Positions 46,848-57,902 of a stretch of 64,000 bases of DNA are shown here, in pieces. Location of the stretch: positions 205,205 to 269,204 of the forward strand of contig NZ_LUAX01000003.1 of assembly GCF_001695575.1 (NCBI RefSeq). Direction: 5' to 3'. Below the pieces are notes generated by a model, which did no database searches, was not told the origin of the DNA, and worked only from the letters and a program-made list of their open reading frames with translations. Origin of the DNA: Vibrio europaeus. GTDB lineage: Bacteria; Pseudomonadota; Gammaproteobacteria; Enterobacterales; Vibrionaceae. The translations under genes and the position numbers were made by a program. How positions within the stretch are numbered: position 1 is the first letter of the stretch; each line of letters opens with the position of its first letter.

Positions 46848-47633
46848 TTAATTACCAAACATCAAGGCCGTTAGTACGAAGTCTAGACCAAGTACAGCCA
46901 AAGAAGAGTGGACAACGGTGCGAGTCGTCGCGCGACTGATCCCTTCCGAAGTCGGAATCGCATCGTATCCATTAAAAAGCGCTATCCAAGTAACAGTTAT
47001 CGCGAACACTAAGCTCTTAATCATACTGTTACCAATATCTTGTCCAAGTTCGACAGAGGCTTGCATTGCCGACCAGAAACTACCGTGGTCAATCCCTTTC
47101 CAATCAACCCCGACCAACTGACCACCCCAGATACCGACAGCCATGAAAATCATCGCTAACAGTGGCATAGAGATAACGCCAGCCCAGAACCGAGGCGCTA
47201 TGACTCGTTTAAGGGGATCGACCGCCATCATTTCCAGACTCGATAGCTGCTCAGTCGCTTTCATCAAGCCAATTTCAGCCGTTAACGCAGAGCCTGCACG
47301 CCCAGCAAACAAAAGCGCTGTTACCACCGGCCCTAGCTCTCGAAGCAAAGAGAGCGCAACCATTTGGCCTAAAGCACCTTCAGCGCCAAAGTCGACCAAA
47401 ATGACATAGCCTTGTAGACTCAGCACCATACCGATGAAAAGACCTGACAAAACAATAATAATCAGGGATTGAACGCCAACGCTGTAGAGTTGTTTAACCA
47501 GTAGAGGTAAGTTCTTGAGTGGCTGAGGTCGACTCGCCAATGCGCCAAACAGCATCAAGCTTGCTCTACCAAATGCTTCACACACCGACATAGTACGGCG
47601 GCCAATCGAAGCTACAAAATTCGCTAGGCCCAT
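46848..47633 (-). CDS. mlaE: MlaE, Mla transporter permease
   Basis: A 261-residue MlaE/YrbE permease, inner membrane, with about six membrane segments. Visible are [49 protein letters not shown] and the coupling helix region [18 protein letters not shown]. Shares one base with the mlaF stop. Confidence 0.96.
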   Translation of the reverse strand: MGLANFVASIGRRTMSVCEAFGRASLMLFGALASRPQPLKNLPLLVKQLYSVGVQSLIIIVLSGLFIGMVLSLQGYVILVDFGAEGALGQMVALSLLRELGPVVTALLFAGRAGSALTAEIGLMKATEQLSSLEMMAVDPLKRVIAPRFWAGVISMPLLAMIFMAVGIWGGQLVGVDWKGIDHGSFWSAMQASVELGQDIGNSMIKSLVFAITVTWIALFNGYDAIPTSEGISRATTRTVVHSSLAVLGLDFVLTALMFGN

Positions 47634-48430
47634 TATAAGAACAGCTCCTTAGCTAAAGGTTGAGACGGGAAGCGAAATGGCACAGGACCATCAGCATCCC
47701 CTTTAAGAAACTGCTGCACCTGTGGATCCATCTTGTCTCGCAACTCTTGTGGTGCTCCGCTCGCAATCACTTTGCCGTTGGCCAAGATATAAACCCAGTC
47801 CGCAATACTCATCACTTCAGGAACATCATGCGACACGACGATAGAAGTAACGCCCAGTGCTTGGTTCAAGTTACGGATCAGTTCCACCAGCACGCCCATC
47901 GTTATCGGGTCTTGGCCAACGAAAGGTTCGTCATACATAATCAGTTCTGGGTCGAGTGCGATCGCACGAGCTAACGCCGCACGTCTTGCCATTCCACCAG
48001 AGAGCTCGCTTGGCATTAGCTGAGCCGCGCCGCGTAAACCTACCGCTTCTAATTTAAGTAGAACTAAAGTGCGAATAATCGACTCGTCTAACTCGGTATG
48101 TTCGCGCAATGGAAAGGCGACATTGTCAAACACTGACAAGTCGGTAAACAAGGCACCTGATTGGAACAGCATGCTCATTTTCTTGCGCTCTTGATAGAGC
48201 TTACGTCGGCCTAAAGTGGGGATATTGTTGCCATCAAACCAAATATCGCCGCTTTCAGGGTAGATTTGGCCGCCGATAAGACGCAACAAGGTTGTTTTAC
48301 CAATCCCTGATGGACCCATGATCGCAGTCACTTTACCTTTAGGCACACGTAGACTGACATTATCAAAAATCTTGCGCTCGCCACGAGAAAACGTTAGCTG
48401 CTTAACGGTAACTAGGTCTTCAGATTCCAT
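47633..48430 (-). CDS. mlaF: MlaF, Mla transporter ATPase
   Basis: A 265-residue ABC ATPase. Walker [10 protein letters not shown], signature LSGGMARR, Walker [14 protein letters not shown] with the normal glutamate. It powers phospholipid transport that keeps outer-membrane asymmetry. First gene of the leftward mlaFEDCB-ibaG-murA run. Confidence 0.96.
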   Translation of the reverse strand: MESEDLVTVKQLTFSRGERKIFDNVSLRVPKGKVTAIMGPSGIGKTTLLRLIGGQIYPESGDIWFDGNNIPTLGRRKLYQERKKMSMLFQSGALFTDLSVFDNVAFPLREHTELDESIIRTLVLLKLEAVGLRGAAQLMPSELSGGMARRAALARAIALDPELIMYDEPFVGQDPITMGVLVELIRNLNQALGVTSIVVSHDVPEVMSIADWVYILANGKVIASGAPQELRDKMDPQVQQFLKGDADGPVPFRFPSQPLAKELFL

Positions 48431-48630
48431 GCTGGACTCATATTTGTTCCTTTAAGAATGGGCAATCATAAGCACATTCAAATCGAATTTAAAGCACCGT
48501 TCAATTAAATGTGAGTTATTCGAATTATCACTCTAACGCCCGCCTACTCTACCTTATCCGTCTTTACTACGTATTTGGTTAACAATTAATTGAATGAACT
48601 GCTTTTCTTTTTACCCCCAAACCGTCAAAA

Positions 48631-48641
48631 TTAACGGTTAA
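48631..48641. repeat. Small palindrome in the mlaF-cax divergent region
   Basis: TTAAC-G-GTTAA lies 33 bases before the antiporter start in the 243-base gap 48431-48673. The rest of the gap is AT-rich and I see no gene or clear promoter pair. Confidence 0.35.
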
Positions 48642-48673
48642 ATTCTCTCGTTGTATATTGATTAGGAATCATC

Positions 48674-49639
48674 ATGCTTGAAGCCGTCGTGTTTCTCATT
48701 ATTGGATTGGTATTTTTGGTGTGGAGTGCCGACAAACTGGTGTTTGGCGCAGCTGCTCTCGCTCGTAACGTAGGTATTTCTCCTCTTGTTATCGGTATGA
48801 CCATCCTCGCTATGGGCTCTTCAGCACCTGAAATGATGGTTTCTGCCACTGCTGCTCTAGACGGTAAAACCGATACTGCGGTAGGGAATGTTTTAGGCTC
48901 TAACATTGCCAATATCGCATTAATCTTAGGTATAACGGCGCTAATCAAGCCACTTTCGATCAGTTCAGCCGTTCTACGCCGAGAATTACCTTTAATGATT
49001 GGTGTGACCCTTTTGGCTGGTGTCCTTCTGTGGGATAGTCACTTAGGCTTCTACGAAGGTGTATTACTGTTTGCACTTTTTGGCGCTTTCATCCTCACGA
49101 TGCTGCGCATTAGCCGCAATGAGAAAAAGAATGGCGATGCATTCATTGAAGAGCAAGAATCAGAGGTCCCTGAAGGCGTCAGCAATGGTAAAGCTGCAAT
49201 GTGGGTGGTGATTGGCCTGATTGTTCTCCCACTTGCCGCAAGCGTATTGGTCGACAATGCCGTAATCATTGCTCAATACTTTGGCATGAGCGATCTCGTT
49301 ATTGGTCTGACGATTATTGCAGTCGGAACTAGCTTACCTGAACTGGCGGCCTCTCTCGCTGGCGTAATGAAAGGCGAAGATGACATGGCAGTCGGTAACA
49401 TCATCGGCTCAAACGTATTCAATATTCTTGCGGTAATGGGGATCCCTGGCATTCTAAACCCTTCAATTTTAAGTGAGTATGCAATGGGGCGTGATTTCTG
49501 GGTCATGCTAGGCGTATCTTTACTGCTGGTTGCGATGGCACTAGGCAAATCTCGTAGCATTAACCGCTTTGAAGGCGCAGCCCTATTTTGCTGCTTTATT
49601 GGCTACCAAGCCTACTTAATTATGAACATGACCGCCTAA
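48674..49639 (+). CDS. Calcium/sodium antiporter (YrbG/CaxA type)
   Basis: A 321-residue inner-membrane cation exchanger with two inverted repeats, each with an alpha motif: GSSAPEMMVSATAALDGKTD...GNVLGSN and GTSLPELAASLAGVMKGEDD...GNIIGSN. A charged cytoplasmic loop near 150-175 joins the halves. First of the rightward run into kdsD-kdsC-lptCAB, 19 bases before kdsD. Confidence 0.93.
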   Translation: MLEAVVFLIIGLVFLVWSADKLVFGAAALARNVGISPLVIGMTILAMGSSAPEMMVSATAALDGKTDTAVGNVLGSNIANIALILGITALIKPLSISSAVLRRELPLMIGVTLLAGVLLWDSHLGFYEGVLLFALFGAFILTMLRISRNEKKNGDAFIEEQESEVPEGVSNGKAAMWVVIGLIVLPLAASVLVDNAVIIAQYFGMSDLVIGLTIIAVGTSLPELAASLAGVMKGEDDMAVGNIIGSNVFNILAVMGIPGILNPSILSEYAMGRDFWVMLGVSLLLVAMALGKSRSINRFEGAALFCCFIGYQAYLIMNMTA

Positions 49640-49658
49640 ACCCCTGTTGGAGTTCTGT

Positions 49659-50624
49659 ATGTTTGACTATCGCTCTGCGGCACTAGAAGTACTAAAAACC
49701 GAGATTGCAGCACTAGAACAGCTCGACCAATATTTAAATCAAGACTTTATCAAAGCATGCGAGCTTATCTTGGCTAATGTAGAAGGTAAGGTCGTGGTCA
49801 TGGGTATGGGAAAATCCGGTCATATCGGCAATAAAATTGCTGCGACACTGGCAAGTACTGGCACCTCATCCTTTTTTGTTCACCCTGGCGAAGCTGCTCA
49901 TGGTGATCTGGGTATGATTGAACCAGGCGATATTGTGCTAGCTATTTCCAACTCAGGTGAATCTGGGGAAATTCTCGGGCTTTTCCCAGTGTTAAAACGT
50001 CTGAATATCAAAATCATCAGCATGACAGGTAAGCCAAAGTCGAACATGGCAAAACTGTCTGATATTCACTTGCAAATAACAGTACCTAAAGAGGCTTGTC
50101 CAATCCAACTTGCACCAACATCTAGCACAACGGCAACACTAGTAATGGGCGATGCGTTAGCGATGGCACTCATGCAAGCGCGCGGTTTCACGGCGGAAGA
50201 TTTTGCCCTATCGCATCCAGGTGGTGCACTGGGAAGAAAACTGCTGCTTAAGCTGTCTGATATCATGCACGTGGATGAAGCCTTACCACTCGTCACTCCG
50301 AACACCGTTGTTCGTGATGCGCTGCTCGAAATCAGCCAAAAAGGGCTTGGTATGACGGCTGTTGTCGACGACCACCAGCAACTGGTTGGTATATTTACCG
50401 ATGGTGATTTACGCAGAATATTAGATAAGCGCATTGATATTCACACTGCGCTGATTGGTGATGTGATGACCCTGAACCCAACCGTCGCTACGCCAAATAT
50501 GCTCGCGGCTGAAGGGCTAAACTTAATGCAAGATAAAAGCATTAATGGCCTAATCCTGTGTGACAACGGCAAAGTGGTTGGCGCGCTCAACATGCACGAT
50601 TTATTAAAAGCTGGAGTGATGTAA
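49659..50624 (+). CDS. kdsD: Arabinose-5-phosphate isomerase KdsD
   Basis: A 321-residue isomerase making arabinose 5-phosphate for Kdo synthesis. The SIS domain is at about 35-180 (GMGKSGHIGNKIAATLASTGTSS) and two CBS domains at about 205-320. I start it at the ATG at 49659 after TTGGAG; an in-frame start four codons upstream lacks a ribosome site. Its stop overlaps the kdsC start by one base. Confidence 0.96.
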   Translation: MFDYRSAALEVLKTEIAALEQLDQYLNQDFIKACELILANVEGKVVVMGMGKSGHIGNKIAATLASTGTSSFFVHPGEAAHGDLGMIEPGDIVLAISNSGESGEILGLFPVLKRLNIKIISMTGKPKSNMAKLSDIHLQITVPKEACPIQLAPTSSTTATLVMGDALAMALMQARGFTAEDFALSHPGGALGRKLLLKLSDIMHVDEALPLVTPNTVVRDALLEISQKGLGMTAVVDDHQQLVGIFTDGDLRRILDKRIDIHTALIGDVMTLNPTVATPNMLAAEGLNLMQDKSINGLILCDNGKVVGALNMHDLLKAGVM

Positions 50625-51181
50625 TGTCGAAAATGATTGAAACTTTATATCAACCAGTGGAACAATCCATTCTAGATATTGCCAAAGAGATTAAGCTGTT
50701 AATCTGTGATGTCGATGGCGTCTTCTCTGACGGTCTGATTTACATGGGCAACGGTGGTGAAGAACTGAAAACATTTCATACCCGTGACGGTTATGGCGTA
50801 AAATCGCTAATGAATGCAGGAATTGAAATCGCCATTATTACTGGTCGACGCTCTCAGATCGTCGAAAACCGTATGAAAGCATTAGGTATCAAGCTGATTT
50901 ACCAAGGCCAAGATGACAAAATCAAAGCCTATCAGGATATTTGTACCAAGCTCGATATTGCACCTGAACAAACTGGCTATATTGGTGATGACCTAATTGA
51001 TTGGCCTGTGATGGAGCAAGTTGCTTTAAAAGTATGTGTGGCTGATGGACACCCACTACTGGCGCGTCGAGCAAACTACGTGACCTCTATTCGAGGTGGA
51101 CATGGAGCAGTAAGAGAAGTCTGCGACCTAATTCTACAAGCACGAAACGAACTCGATGTTCATAAAGGTCTAAGTATATGA
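50624..51181 (+). CDS. kdsC: Kdo-8-phosphate phosphatase KdsC
   Basis: A 185-residue HAD-superfamily phosphatase that releases Kdo. Catalytic aspartates are in LLICDVDGVFSDG, with IGDDLIDWPVM as the metal motif. It overlaps lptC by four bases, joining Kdo synthesis and LPS export genes. Confidence 0.96.
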   Translation: MSKMIETLYQPVEQSILDIAKEIKLLICDVDGVFSDGLIYMGNGGEELKTFHTRDGYGVKSLMNAGIEIAIITGRRSQIVENRMKALGIKLIYQGQDDKIKAYQDICTKLDIAPEQTGYIGDDLIDWPVMEQVALKVCVADGHPLLARRANYVTSIRGGHGAVREVCDLILQARNELDVHKGLSI

Positions 51182-51741
51182 GTCTATCTCGTATTGGATA
51201 TCTCATCCTGACTTTCATAATATGCTGGTCTGCTTACTATCTTTTCGATAAGCAGCAAGGTTATGATATTCAGGTAGAGCCAGATACAGAGCTCCCGATG
51301 TTCAGTGGTGAAGGTCTAGTCAACACCTCATACAATGAGGAAGGCATTCGCAGCTACGTAATCACATCGGTAAATCTTGACCACTTCGCAAGAAGTGGCG
51401 ATACCATTTTTTATCAGCCAGTCCTTAAAGTTTATAAGGAAGGCACCACTCAAGAGTGGGAAGTGACAGCAGTCCGTGGTGTTTTAAGCAAAGATCATGT
51501 TTTGACGCTTTATGAAGATGTTTTAGCGACAAACTTATTACCTGACTCTGGCTTTGATACCCTGTCTACCGATGTTATGAACATCCAGCTAGACAGCAGA
51601 GACTTTTGGGCAGACAACCAAGTAATCATGGTTGGGCCTCAATTTGAAACAGTAGGGCAAGCGATGACGGGCAATTTCGCCGATAATCACGCTACCCTCT
51701 ACAATCACGTACAAAGTAGATATGAAACTCTCACACCTTAG
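51178..51741 (+). CDS. lptC: LptC, LPS transport bitopic subunit
   Basis: A 187-residue inner-membrane protein with one N-terminal helix (5-24) and a periplasmic beta-jellyroll that takes LPS from LptB2FG to LptA. Overlaps lptA by 20 bases. Confidence 0.94.
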   Translation: MSLSRIGYLILTFIICWSAYYLFDKQQGYDIQVEPDTELPMFSGEGLVNTSYNEEGIRSYVITSVNLDHFARSGDTIFYQPVLKVYKEGTTQEWEVTAVRGVLSKDHVLTLYEDVLATNLLPDSGFDTLSTDVMNIQLDSRDFWADNQVIMVGPQFETVGQAMTGNFADNHATLYNHVQSRYETLTP

Positions 51742-52219
51742 TCTGATTTCTTGTTTATTACTGTCTAGCCAAGTAATGGCTTTGTCGACCGACCAAGACC
51801 AACCGGTTTATATCGACTCAGATAGCCAACAGCTAGATATGCAGAGCAATAAAGTTACTTTCCTTGGTGACGTAAAACTCAAACAAGGCAGTATCAATAT
51901 CAATGCTGACAAAGTTATTGTTATCCGTGATCCCAAAGATGGTTCAATCCAAGAGATTGAAGGGTACGGAGACCTAGCAACATTTTCTCAGTTAACGGAT
52001 GATGGAAAAACGCTTTACGGTGAAGCAAAAGAGCTTTACTACGTTATGGTTGATGACCAATTGACCATGATCGATGAAGCCATGCTTTCACAAGATGACA
52101 GCGTGATTCGCGGTACGAAAATTCGCTACAAAATTTCATCTCAGAAGCTGATTGCTGACGGTAAACAGAAAGGCGATCGCGTCTCTACCGTACTTCAGCC
52201 ACAAGCAGTACAAGAATAA
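51722..52219 (+). CDS. lptA: LptA, periplasmic LPS bridge protein
   Basis: A 165-residue periplasmic OstA-type protein. The signal peptide ends SQVMA, then [31 protein letters not shown], the repeating beta-jellyroll that forms the LPS bridge. Two bases before lptB. Confidence 0.95.
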   Translation: MKLSHLSLISCLLLSSQVMALSTDQDQPVYIDSDSQQLDMQSNKVTFLGDVKLKQGSININADKVIVIRDPKDGSIQEIEGYGDLATFSQLTDDGKTLYGEAKELYYVMVDDQLTMIDEAMLSQDDSVIRGTKIRYKISSQKLIADGKQKGDRVSTVLQPQAVQE

Positions 52220-52221
52220 TT

Positions 52222-52947
52222 ATGGCAATACTTAAAGCTGAACACTTAGCCAAAACTTACGGCAACCGTACCGTTGTTACCGATGTAAGTTTGCAAGTGG
52301 AATCGGGGCAGATTGTTGGCCTTTTAGGTCCAAACGGGGCAGGTAAAACAACCTCATTTTATATGATTGTCGGCCTAGTGGCGCGTGACCAAGGTGCGAT
52401 TACTATCGACGGTGAAGACATCAGTATCCTACCGATGCATAGCCGTTCACGCATGGGGATTGGCTATCTTCCTCAGGAAGCTTCTATCTTCCGTAAGTTG
52501 TCCGTTGAAGACAACATTATGGCGGTTTTGGAAACTCGTGAAGAGATGACTCGCGAAGAACGCCAAGACAAGCTAGAAGATTTGTTAGAAGAATTCCACA
52601 TTCAGCACATACGCCACAGCGCGGGTATGGCATTATCAGGGGGTGAGCGCCGCCGTGTAGAAATCGCACGCGCACTAGCAGCCAACCCTCAATTCATTCT
52701 GTTGGATGAGCCGTTTGCAGGTGTTGACCCGATCTCTGTTATCGACATTAAAAAGATTATTGAACATTTAAGAGATCGTGGACTAGGTGTACTGATTACT
52801 GACCACAACGTTCGTGAAACACTGGATGTCTGTGAAAAAGCTTACATTGTGAGCCAAGGTAACCTCATCGCAGAAGGTACGCCAGACCAAGTACTAAACA
52901 ATGAGCAAGTGAAACAAGTTTATCTCGGCGAACAATTCCGTCTATGA
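52222..52947 (+). CDS. lptB: LptB, LPS transport ATPase
   Basis: A 241-residue ABC ATPase. Walker [10 protein letters not shown], signature LSGGERRR, Walker [14 protein letters not shown]. It powers LPS extraction with LptFG, whose genes are not in the window. rpoN follows after 50 bases. Confidence 0.97.
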   Translation: MAILKAEHLAKTYGNRTVVTDVSLQVESGQIVGLLGPNGAGKTTSFYMIVGLVARDQGAITIDGEDISILPMHSRSRMGIGYLPQEASIFRKLSVEDNIMAVLETREEMTREERQDKLEDLLEEFHIQHIRHSAGMALSGGERRRVEIARALAANPQFILLDEPFAGVDPISVIDIKKIIEHLRDRGLGVLITDHNVRETLDVCEKAYIVSQGNLIAEGTPDQVLNNEQVKQVYLGEQFRL

Positions 52948-52997
52948 TTAAAGGGAAGAACGGTAAGATTCTCCAGCATTAAGGCAAGTAATACTGA

Positions 52998-54464
52998 ATG
53001 AAACCCTCATTACAACTCAAGCTAGGACAGCAGTTAGCGATGACACCTCAATTGCAGCAAGCGATTCGTTTGTTGCAGCTGTCAACGCTAGATCTTCAAC
53101 AAGAGATTCAAGAAGCTTTGGATTCAAACCCTCTACTAGAGGTTGAAGAAACCAGTGAGGAGCCGTCTGCTGAAGAAACAAGCCGCAATGAAGAGAAAGA
53201 GCCCACCGTTGAGCTTGCCGAAACAGCAGAACCTGATGTTAAAGATAGCTCAGAGCTGATTGAAAAATCTGAAATCAGTAACGACCTCGAAATTGATACC
53301 ACTTGGGAAGATGTCTACAGTGCGAACACGGGCAGTACCGGCATTGCTCTTGATGATGACGCCCCAGTTTACCAAGGCGAAACCACTCAATCTCTGCAAG
53401 ACTACCTGATCTGGCAATTAGATCTTACCCCATTTAGTGAAACAGATCGTACTATCGCCTTAGCACTGATTGATGCCATTGATGACTATGGCTACTTAAC
53501 CGTGTCAACCGAGGACATCCTCGAAAGTTTCAATAACGAAGAGATTGAGATCGAAGAGATTGAAGCGGTACGTAAACGTATCCAACAATTTGATCCACTC
53601 GGCGTTGCCTCTAATAATCTCCAAGACTGTTTGTTACTTCAGTTAGCTACCTTCCCAGAAGATACACCTTGGCTAACAGAAGCTAAGTTAGTACTGACTA
53701 ACCATATTGATCAGTTAGGTAACCGTGATTACAAACTGGTCATAAAAGAGACTAAGCTAAAAGAAGCAGAACTACGTGAAGTGCTCAAGCTAATTCAACA
53801 GCTTGACCCAAGACCGGGAAGTCGCATTGCCCCTGACCATGCTGAATATGTTATTCCAGATGTGTCCGTATTTAAGGATCACGGAAAGTGGGTAGTCACC
53901 ATCAACCCAGATTCAGTACCAAGACTTAAGGTCAACCAGCAATATGCCGCGCTGGGTAAAGGTAATAGTGCGGATAGCCAGTACATTCGCAGTAATCTGC
54001 AAGAAGCAAAATGGCTAATTAAAAGCTTAGAAAGTAGAAATGAGACGTTACTCAAAGTTGCTAAGTGTATTGTTGAACATCAACGCGATTTCTTTGAGTA
54101 TGGTGAAGAAGCCATGAAACCAATGGTGCTTAATGATGTTGCGTTAGCTGTCGACATGCATGAGTCCACCATTTCTAGGGTTACCACGCAGAAATACATG
54201 CATACCCCTCGTGGCATTTTTGAACTGAAGTACTTCTTTTCAAGCCATGTCAGTACCGACAATGGCGGAGAGTGCTCATCAACTGCAATTCGCGCACTGA
54301 TTAAAAAGCTCGTCGCTGCAGAGAACAGTGCGAAACCACTCAGTGACAGTAAGATTGCAGCTCTACTCGCTGACCAAGGGATTCAGGTCGCTCGTAGGAC
54401 GATAGCGAAATACCGAGAGTCTTTAGGAATAGCCCCTTCAAGTCAGCGCAAACGCCTGCTTTAG
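52998..54464 (+). CDS. rpoN: RNA polymerase sigma-54 factor
   Basis: A 488-residue sigma-54. Glutamine/leucine-rich region I covers 1-50 ([21 protein letters not shown]), an acidic region II about 50-115, and the core-binding domain 120-300. The helix-turn-helix [20 protein letters not shown] lies near 385 and the RpoN box [10 protein letters not shown] near the C-terminus recognises -24. In Vibrio it controls flagella, nitrogen and other systems. Followed by hpf-ptsN-rapZ-npr as in enterics. Confidence 0.97.
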   Translation: MKPSLQLKLGQQLAMTPQLQQAIRLLQLSTLDLQQEIQEALDSNPLLEVEETSEEPSAEETSRNEEKEPTVELAETAEPDVKDSSELIEKSEISNDLEIDTTWEDVYSANTGSTGIALDDDAPVYQGETTQSLQDYLIWQLDLTPFSETDRTIALALIDAIDDYGYLTVSTEDILESFNNEEIEIEEIEAVRKRIQQFDPLGVASNNLQDCLLLQLATFPEDTPWLTEAKLVLTNHIDQLGNRDYKLVIKETKLKEAELREVLKLIQQLDPRPGSRIAPDHAEYVIPDVSVFKDHGKWVVTINPDSVPRLKVNQQYAALGKGNSADSQYIRSNLQEAKWLIKSLESRNETLLKVAKCIVEHQRDFFEYGEEAMKPMVLNDVALAVDMHESTISRVTTQKYMHTPRGIFELKYFFSSHVSTDNGGECSSTAIRALIKKLVAAENSAKPLSDSKIAALLADQGIQVARRTIAKYRESLGIAPSSQRKRLL

Positions 54465-54488
54465 GCCTACAACCGAGAAGGAAAGTCT

Positions 54489-54776
54489 ATGCAAATCAAT
54501 ATTAATGGCCACCACGTTGATCTAACCGATTCAATGCAAGACTACGTAAACGAAAAGTTTCAGAAGCTCGAACGCTTTTTTGACCATATCAACAGTATTC
54601 ATGTGGTATTAAAAGTTGAAAAACTCCGTCAAATCGCGGAAGCTACCCTTCACGTAAATCAAGCTGAAATTCATGCTTCTTCTGAAGATGAGAACATGTA
54701 TGCAGCGATCGATTCGCTCGTCGACAAACTTGTTCGACAGCTTAACAAGCACAAAGAAAAGCTAAACGCCCACTAA
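54489..54776 (+). CDS. hpf: Ribosome hibernation promoting factor (short)
   Basis: A 95-residue short HPF that helps dimerise 70S ribosomes in stationary phase. The beta-alpha core QININGHHVDLTDSMQDYVNEKF is typical, and there is no long C-terminal domain. Ribosome site AAGGAAAG. Four bases before ptsN. Confidence 0.95.
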   Translation: MQININGHHVDLTDSMQDYVNEKFQKLERFFDHINSIHVVLKVEKLRQIAEATLHVNQAEIHASSEDENMYAAIDSLVDKLVRQLNKHKEKLNAH

Positions 54777-54780
54777 AACC

Positions 54781-55227
54781 ATGCAACTAAGCGAAATCCT
54801 GACATTGAACTGCACCAAAAGTGCAGTTCAATGTACTAGTAAAAAACGAGCCCTTGAAATGATCAGTGAACTTGTCGCTGAACAAACGGGGCAAAACTCA
54901 ACCGAACTTTTTGAATGTATGCTCAGTCGCGAGAAAATGGGCAGTACTGGCATTGGAAATGGAATAGCCATTCCCCATGCTCGTATGCAGTCAAGCGATA
55001 AAGCTGTCGCGGTATTGCTACAGTGTGAATCGCCTGTTGAGTTCGATGCTATTGACAATCGCCCTGTCGACCTACTTTTTGCTCTACTCGTGCCAGACGC
55101 ACAATGTAAAGAGCACCTAAAAACACTTTCGAGTATGGCGGAACGTCTAAACAACAAACAGATACTCAAACAACTGCGTAAAGCTCAGTCAGACCAAGAG
55201 CTCTACGACATTATGGTTAATCAATAA
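54781..55227 (+). CDS. ptsN: Nitrogen PTS EIIA component PtsN
   Basis: A 148-residue EIIA-Ntr regulator, phosphorylated on H66 in [11 protein letters not shown] by the Npr protein. It regulates potassium and nitrogen-related processes rather than sugar uptake. Its stop overlaps the rapZ start by one base. Confidence 0.95.
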   Translation: MQLSEILTLNCTKSAVQCTSKKRALEMISELVAEQTGQNSTELFECMLSREKMGSTGIGNGIAIPHARMQSSDKAVAVLLQCESPVEFDAIDNRPVDLLFALLVPDAQCKEHLKTLSSMAERLNNKQILKQLRKAQSDQELYDIMVNQ

Positions 55228-56090
55228 TGCGCCTTATAGTGGTTAGCGGTCAGTCCGGTGCAGGTAAAAGCGTTGCGTTACGCGTACTGGAAGACTTAGG
55301 TTACTACTGCGTAGATAACCTTCCAGTCGACCTGCTTGAAGTTTTTGTTCAATCGGTACAAACCAGCAAACAGAATGTTGCCGTTAGCATCGATATCCGT
55401 AACCTACCGACAGAGCCAAACTTAGTCGAAGCCGTGTTAACTAAGCTTAAGAAAAGTTCTGACGTCAGCGTGCTATTTTTGGATGCCAACAAAGAGACGC
55501 TATTAAAGCGCTATAGCGAGACTCGCCGTATTCATCCTTTGTCACTCAGTATTGAAAACACCTCGTTAGAGCAGGCAATTGAGAAGGAACGCTGTATCCT
55601 CTCTCCTCTCAAAGAGCATGCTGACTTAGTGATCGACAGTAGCAACCAATCTCTGCATGATCTGAGTGAAACAGTACGTATGCGCGTTGAAGGACGTGAA
55701 CGCAAAGATCTTGTGATGGTCTTTCAATCCTTTGGTTTCAAGTATGGTCTACCAAGCGATGCCGACTACGTGTTTGATGTGCGCTTCTTACCCAACCCGC
55801 ACTGGGAGCCTGATTTAAGGCCATTAACTGGCTTAGATGCCCCAATCAAATCCTTCTTGGAAGGTCATCATGAAGTGATGGAACTCAAGCAACAAATTCA
55901 AAAGTTCATTGAACACTGGCTGCCAATGCTGGAGAAAAACAATCGTAGCTATCTCACCGTTGCGATTGGTTGTACTGGCGGCAAACATCGCTCCGTCTAT
56001 CTCACTCAGCAAATTGGCGAATACTTTGCACAGATGGGACATCAAGTTCAGATTCGTCACGCGTCACTAGAGAAAAACCACAAGGAGTAG
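55227..56090 (+). CDS. rapZ: RNase adapter protein RapZ
   Basis: A 287-residue protein with the P-loop [19 protein letters not shown] near the N-terminus and the C-terminal [20 protein letters not shown]. In E. coli RapZ delivers GlmZ sRNA to RNase E to control glmS. Whether that circuit exists here is not visible. Three bases before npr. Confidence 0.95.
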   Translation: MRLIVVSGQSGAGKSVALRVLEDLGYYCVDNLPVDLLEVFVQSVQTSKQNVAVSIDIRNLPTEPNLVEAVLTKLKKSSDVSVLFLDANKETLLKRYSETRRIHPLSLSIENTSLEQAIEKERCILSPLKEHADLVIDSSNQSLHDLSETVRMRVEGRERKDLVMVFQSFGFKYGLPSDADYVFDVRFLPNPHWEPDLRPLTGLDAPIKSFLEGHHEVMELKQQIQKFIEHWLPMLEKNNRSYLTVAIGCTGGKHRSVYLTQQIGEYFAQMGHQVQIRHASLEKNHKE

Positions 56091-56093
56091 TTT

Positions 56094-56372
56094 ATGCAGC
56101 AGCAAAGCCGTACTGTCTTAATCCAAAATCGTTTAGGTCTTCACGCGCGTGCTGCTGTCAAACTAGTCGAACTGGCTCAATCGTTCGACGCCATCCTTAC
56201 CATTCAAAACCATGAAGGCAAAGAAGCGACTGCAGACAGCGTAATGGGGCTGCTAATGCTCGAATCAGCGCAAGGCGAACATGTCACTATCAGCGCTGAA
56301 GGTAGCGATGCGCACCCTGCACTTGAAGCCGTTTGTCATCTTATTGAAGACAAGTTTGACGAAGACGAGTAA
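56094..56372 (+). CDS. npr: Phosphocarrier protein NPr
   Basis: A 92-residue HPr-like phosphocarrier of the nitrogen PTS. The active histidine is H17 in [17 protein letters not shown] and the regulatory serine region is [15 protein letters not shown]. It passes phosphate from PtsP to PtsN. Confidence 0.94.
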   Translation: MQQQSRTVLIQNRLGLHARAAVKLVELAQSFDAILTIQNHEGKEATADSVMGLLMLESAQGEHVTISAEGSDAHPALEAVCHLIEDKFDEDE

Positions 56373-56484
56373 TTCGCAGACCAATTAGCACTAAATAACC
56401 CTCCTTCACAATAACTTATTAAATACATTCTAAAATTAAGTTACTATTCACAGCATTGTAAGCATAGAGAGTCAGGGGGAATGA

Positions 56485-57840
56485 ATGGCAGAGCAAATAG
56501 AATTCGATCAAGCTCACCAAGCCCTCCAAGAAGTTACCGAAGCTCTAGAAAATGGTCGTTTTGTCCATGTCCGTCGCCAACTTCAGGACATGGAACCAGA
56601 AGATATTGCCCATCTCTTAGAAGCCTCTCCACGTAAAAGTCGTGAAGTCCTTTGGCAACTCACCGATCCGGAAGATTACGGTGAAATTCTTGATGAATTA
56701 AACGAAGATGTTAAAGATGATCTGGTGTCTAAAATGGCACCGGAGATGCTTGCTGAAGCCACAGAAGGCATGGAAACGGATGACGTCGCTTACGTACTTC
56801 GAAGCCTTCCTGATGACGTCTCGCGCGAAGTCTTATCGCAAATGGATGCTGCTGAGCGTCTATTGGTTGAAACAGCACTTTCTTACCCGGAAGACACTGC
56901 TGGTAGTTTGATGAACACCGACGTTATCACCATTCGAGGTGATGTCGACGTCGATGTTGTGCTTCGTTATTTGCGTATGAAAGGAGAGCTTCCAGAAGCC
57001 ACCGATGCTTTGTACGTGATTGATGAAGAAAGCCGCCTGATTGGCGAACTGCCGATCACCACTCTTCTGACCACTCAGCCTGACGTAAAAATCAGCGATG
57101 TCATGGAAGATGCCGATGAAGCCATTGATGTCACCATGAGCGACTCTGACATTGCTAGTCTGTTTGAGCGTCGTAACTGGGTCTCGGCGCCTGTTATTGA
57201 TGAGAACCAACACTTGGTCGGTCGTATCACTATCGATGACGTGGTTGATGTTATCCGTGAAGACGCTGAACACTCAATGATGAGTATGGCGGGTATGGAT
57301 GATGACGAAGATACTTTCGCCCCCGTAGTAAAGTCAGCGCGTAAACGCAGTATTTGGCTAGGAGCTAATGTTCTCGCAGCCCTTGCTGCCGCATCCGTTT
57401 CAAACATGTTTGAAGCGACGCTCGACCAAATGGCAGCAATTGCTGTCTTGATGACCATAGTCCCTTCCATGGGCGGTGTCGCGGGTAACCAAACTGTCGC
57501 TCTTGTGATCCGTGGTTTAGCTCTTGGTCATATCGGTGATGCCAACAAACGTGAACTGCTGATGAAAGAGGCTGCAATCGGCCTACTCAATGGCATAATG
57601 TGGGCACTGATTATTGGCGGTATCGTTGTCGCTTGGAAAGGAAATTGGATGTTAGGTGGCATTATTTCCGCCGCAATGCTGACTAATTTACTGGTCGCAG
57701 GTGTAGCTGGGGTCACCATCCCTATTCTACTCAAGAAGATGAACATCGATCCGGCACTGGCGGGGGGAATGGCGCTCACAACCGTGACCGATGTTATCGG
57801 CCTATCGGTCTTCCTTGGCTTAGCAACCATCATGATTTAA
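56485..57840 (+). CDS. mgtE: Magnesium transporter MgtE
   Basis: A 451-residue Mg2+ channel. A cytosolic N domain (1-130) with acidic metal-sensing residues precedes two CBS domains (about 140-260), a connecting helix and five membrane helices (about 290-450). GNQTVALVIRGLALGHI is the pore signature region. It lies 112 bases past npr with its own ribosome site (AGGGGGA), so is probably separately expressed. Confidence 0.95.
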   Translation: MAEQIEFDQAHQALQEVTEALENGRFVHVRRQLQDMEPEDIAHLLEASPRKSREVLWQLTDPEDYGEILDELNEDVKDDLVSKMAPEMLAEATEGMETDDVAYVLRSLPDDVSREVLSQMDAAERLLVETALSYPEDTAGSLMNTDVITIRGDVDVDVVLRYLRMKGELPEATDALYVIDEESRLIGELPITTLLTTQPDVKISDVMEDADEAIDVTMSDSDIASLFERRNWVSAPVIDENQHLVGRITIDDVVDVIREDAEHSMMSMAGMDDDEDTFAPVVKSARKRSIWLGANVLAALAAASVSNMFEATLDQMAAIAVLMTIVPSMGGVAGNQTVALVIRGLALGHIGDANKRELLMKEAAIGLLNGIMWALIIGGIVVAWKGNWMLGGIISAAMLTNLLVAGVAGVTIPILLKKMNIDPALAGGMALTTVTDVIGLSVFLGLATIMI

Positions 57841-57854
57841 TAACTCTTTCAGAG

Positions 57855-57888
57855 AAAAAAAGCGCAGCTCTTAAGGCTGCGCTTTTTG
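57855..57888. terminator. Bidirectional terminator between mgtE and metH
   Basis: AAAAAGCGCAGC (57857-57868) pairs with GCTGCGCTTTTT (57876-57887) around TCTTAAG. A and T runs on both sides serve both converging genes. Confidence 0.9.
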
Positions 57889-57902
57889 TTTCTAATTTAG
57901 AA

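Noticed and set aside
48631..48641. Sigma-54 promoter or defined operator before the cax-like gene
   Set aside because: No GG-N10-GC pair with the right spacing was found. The 5-1-5 palindrome is too short to assign.
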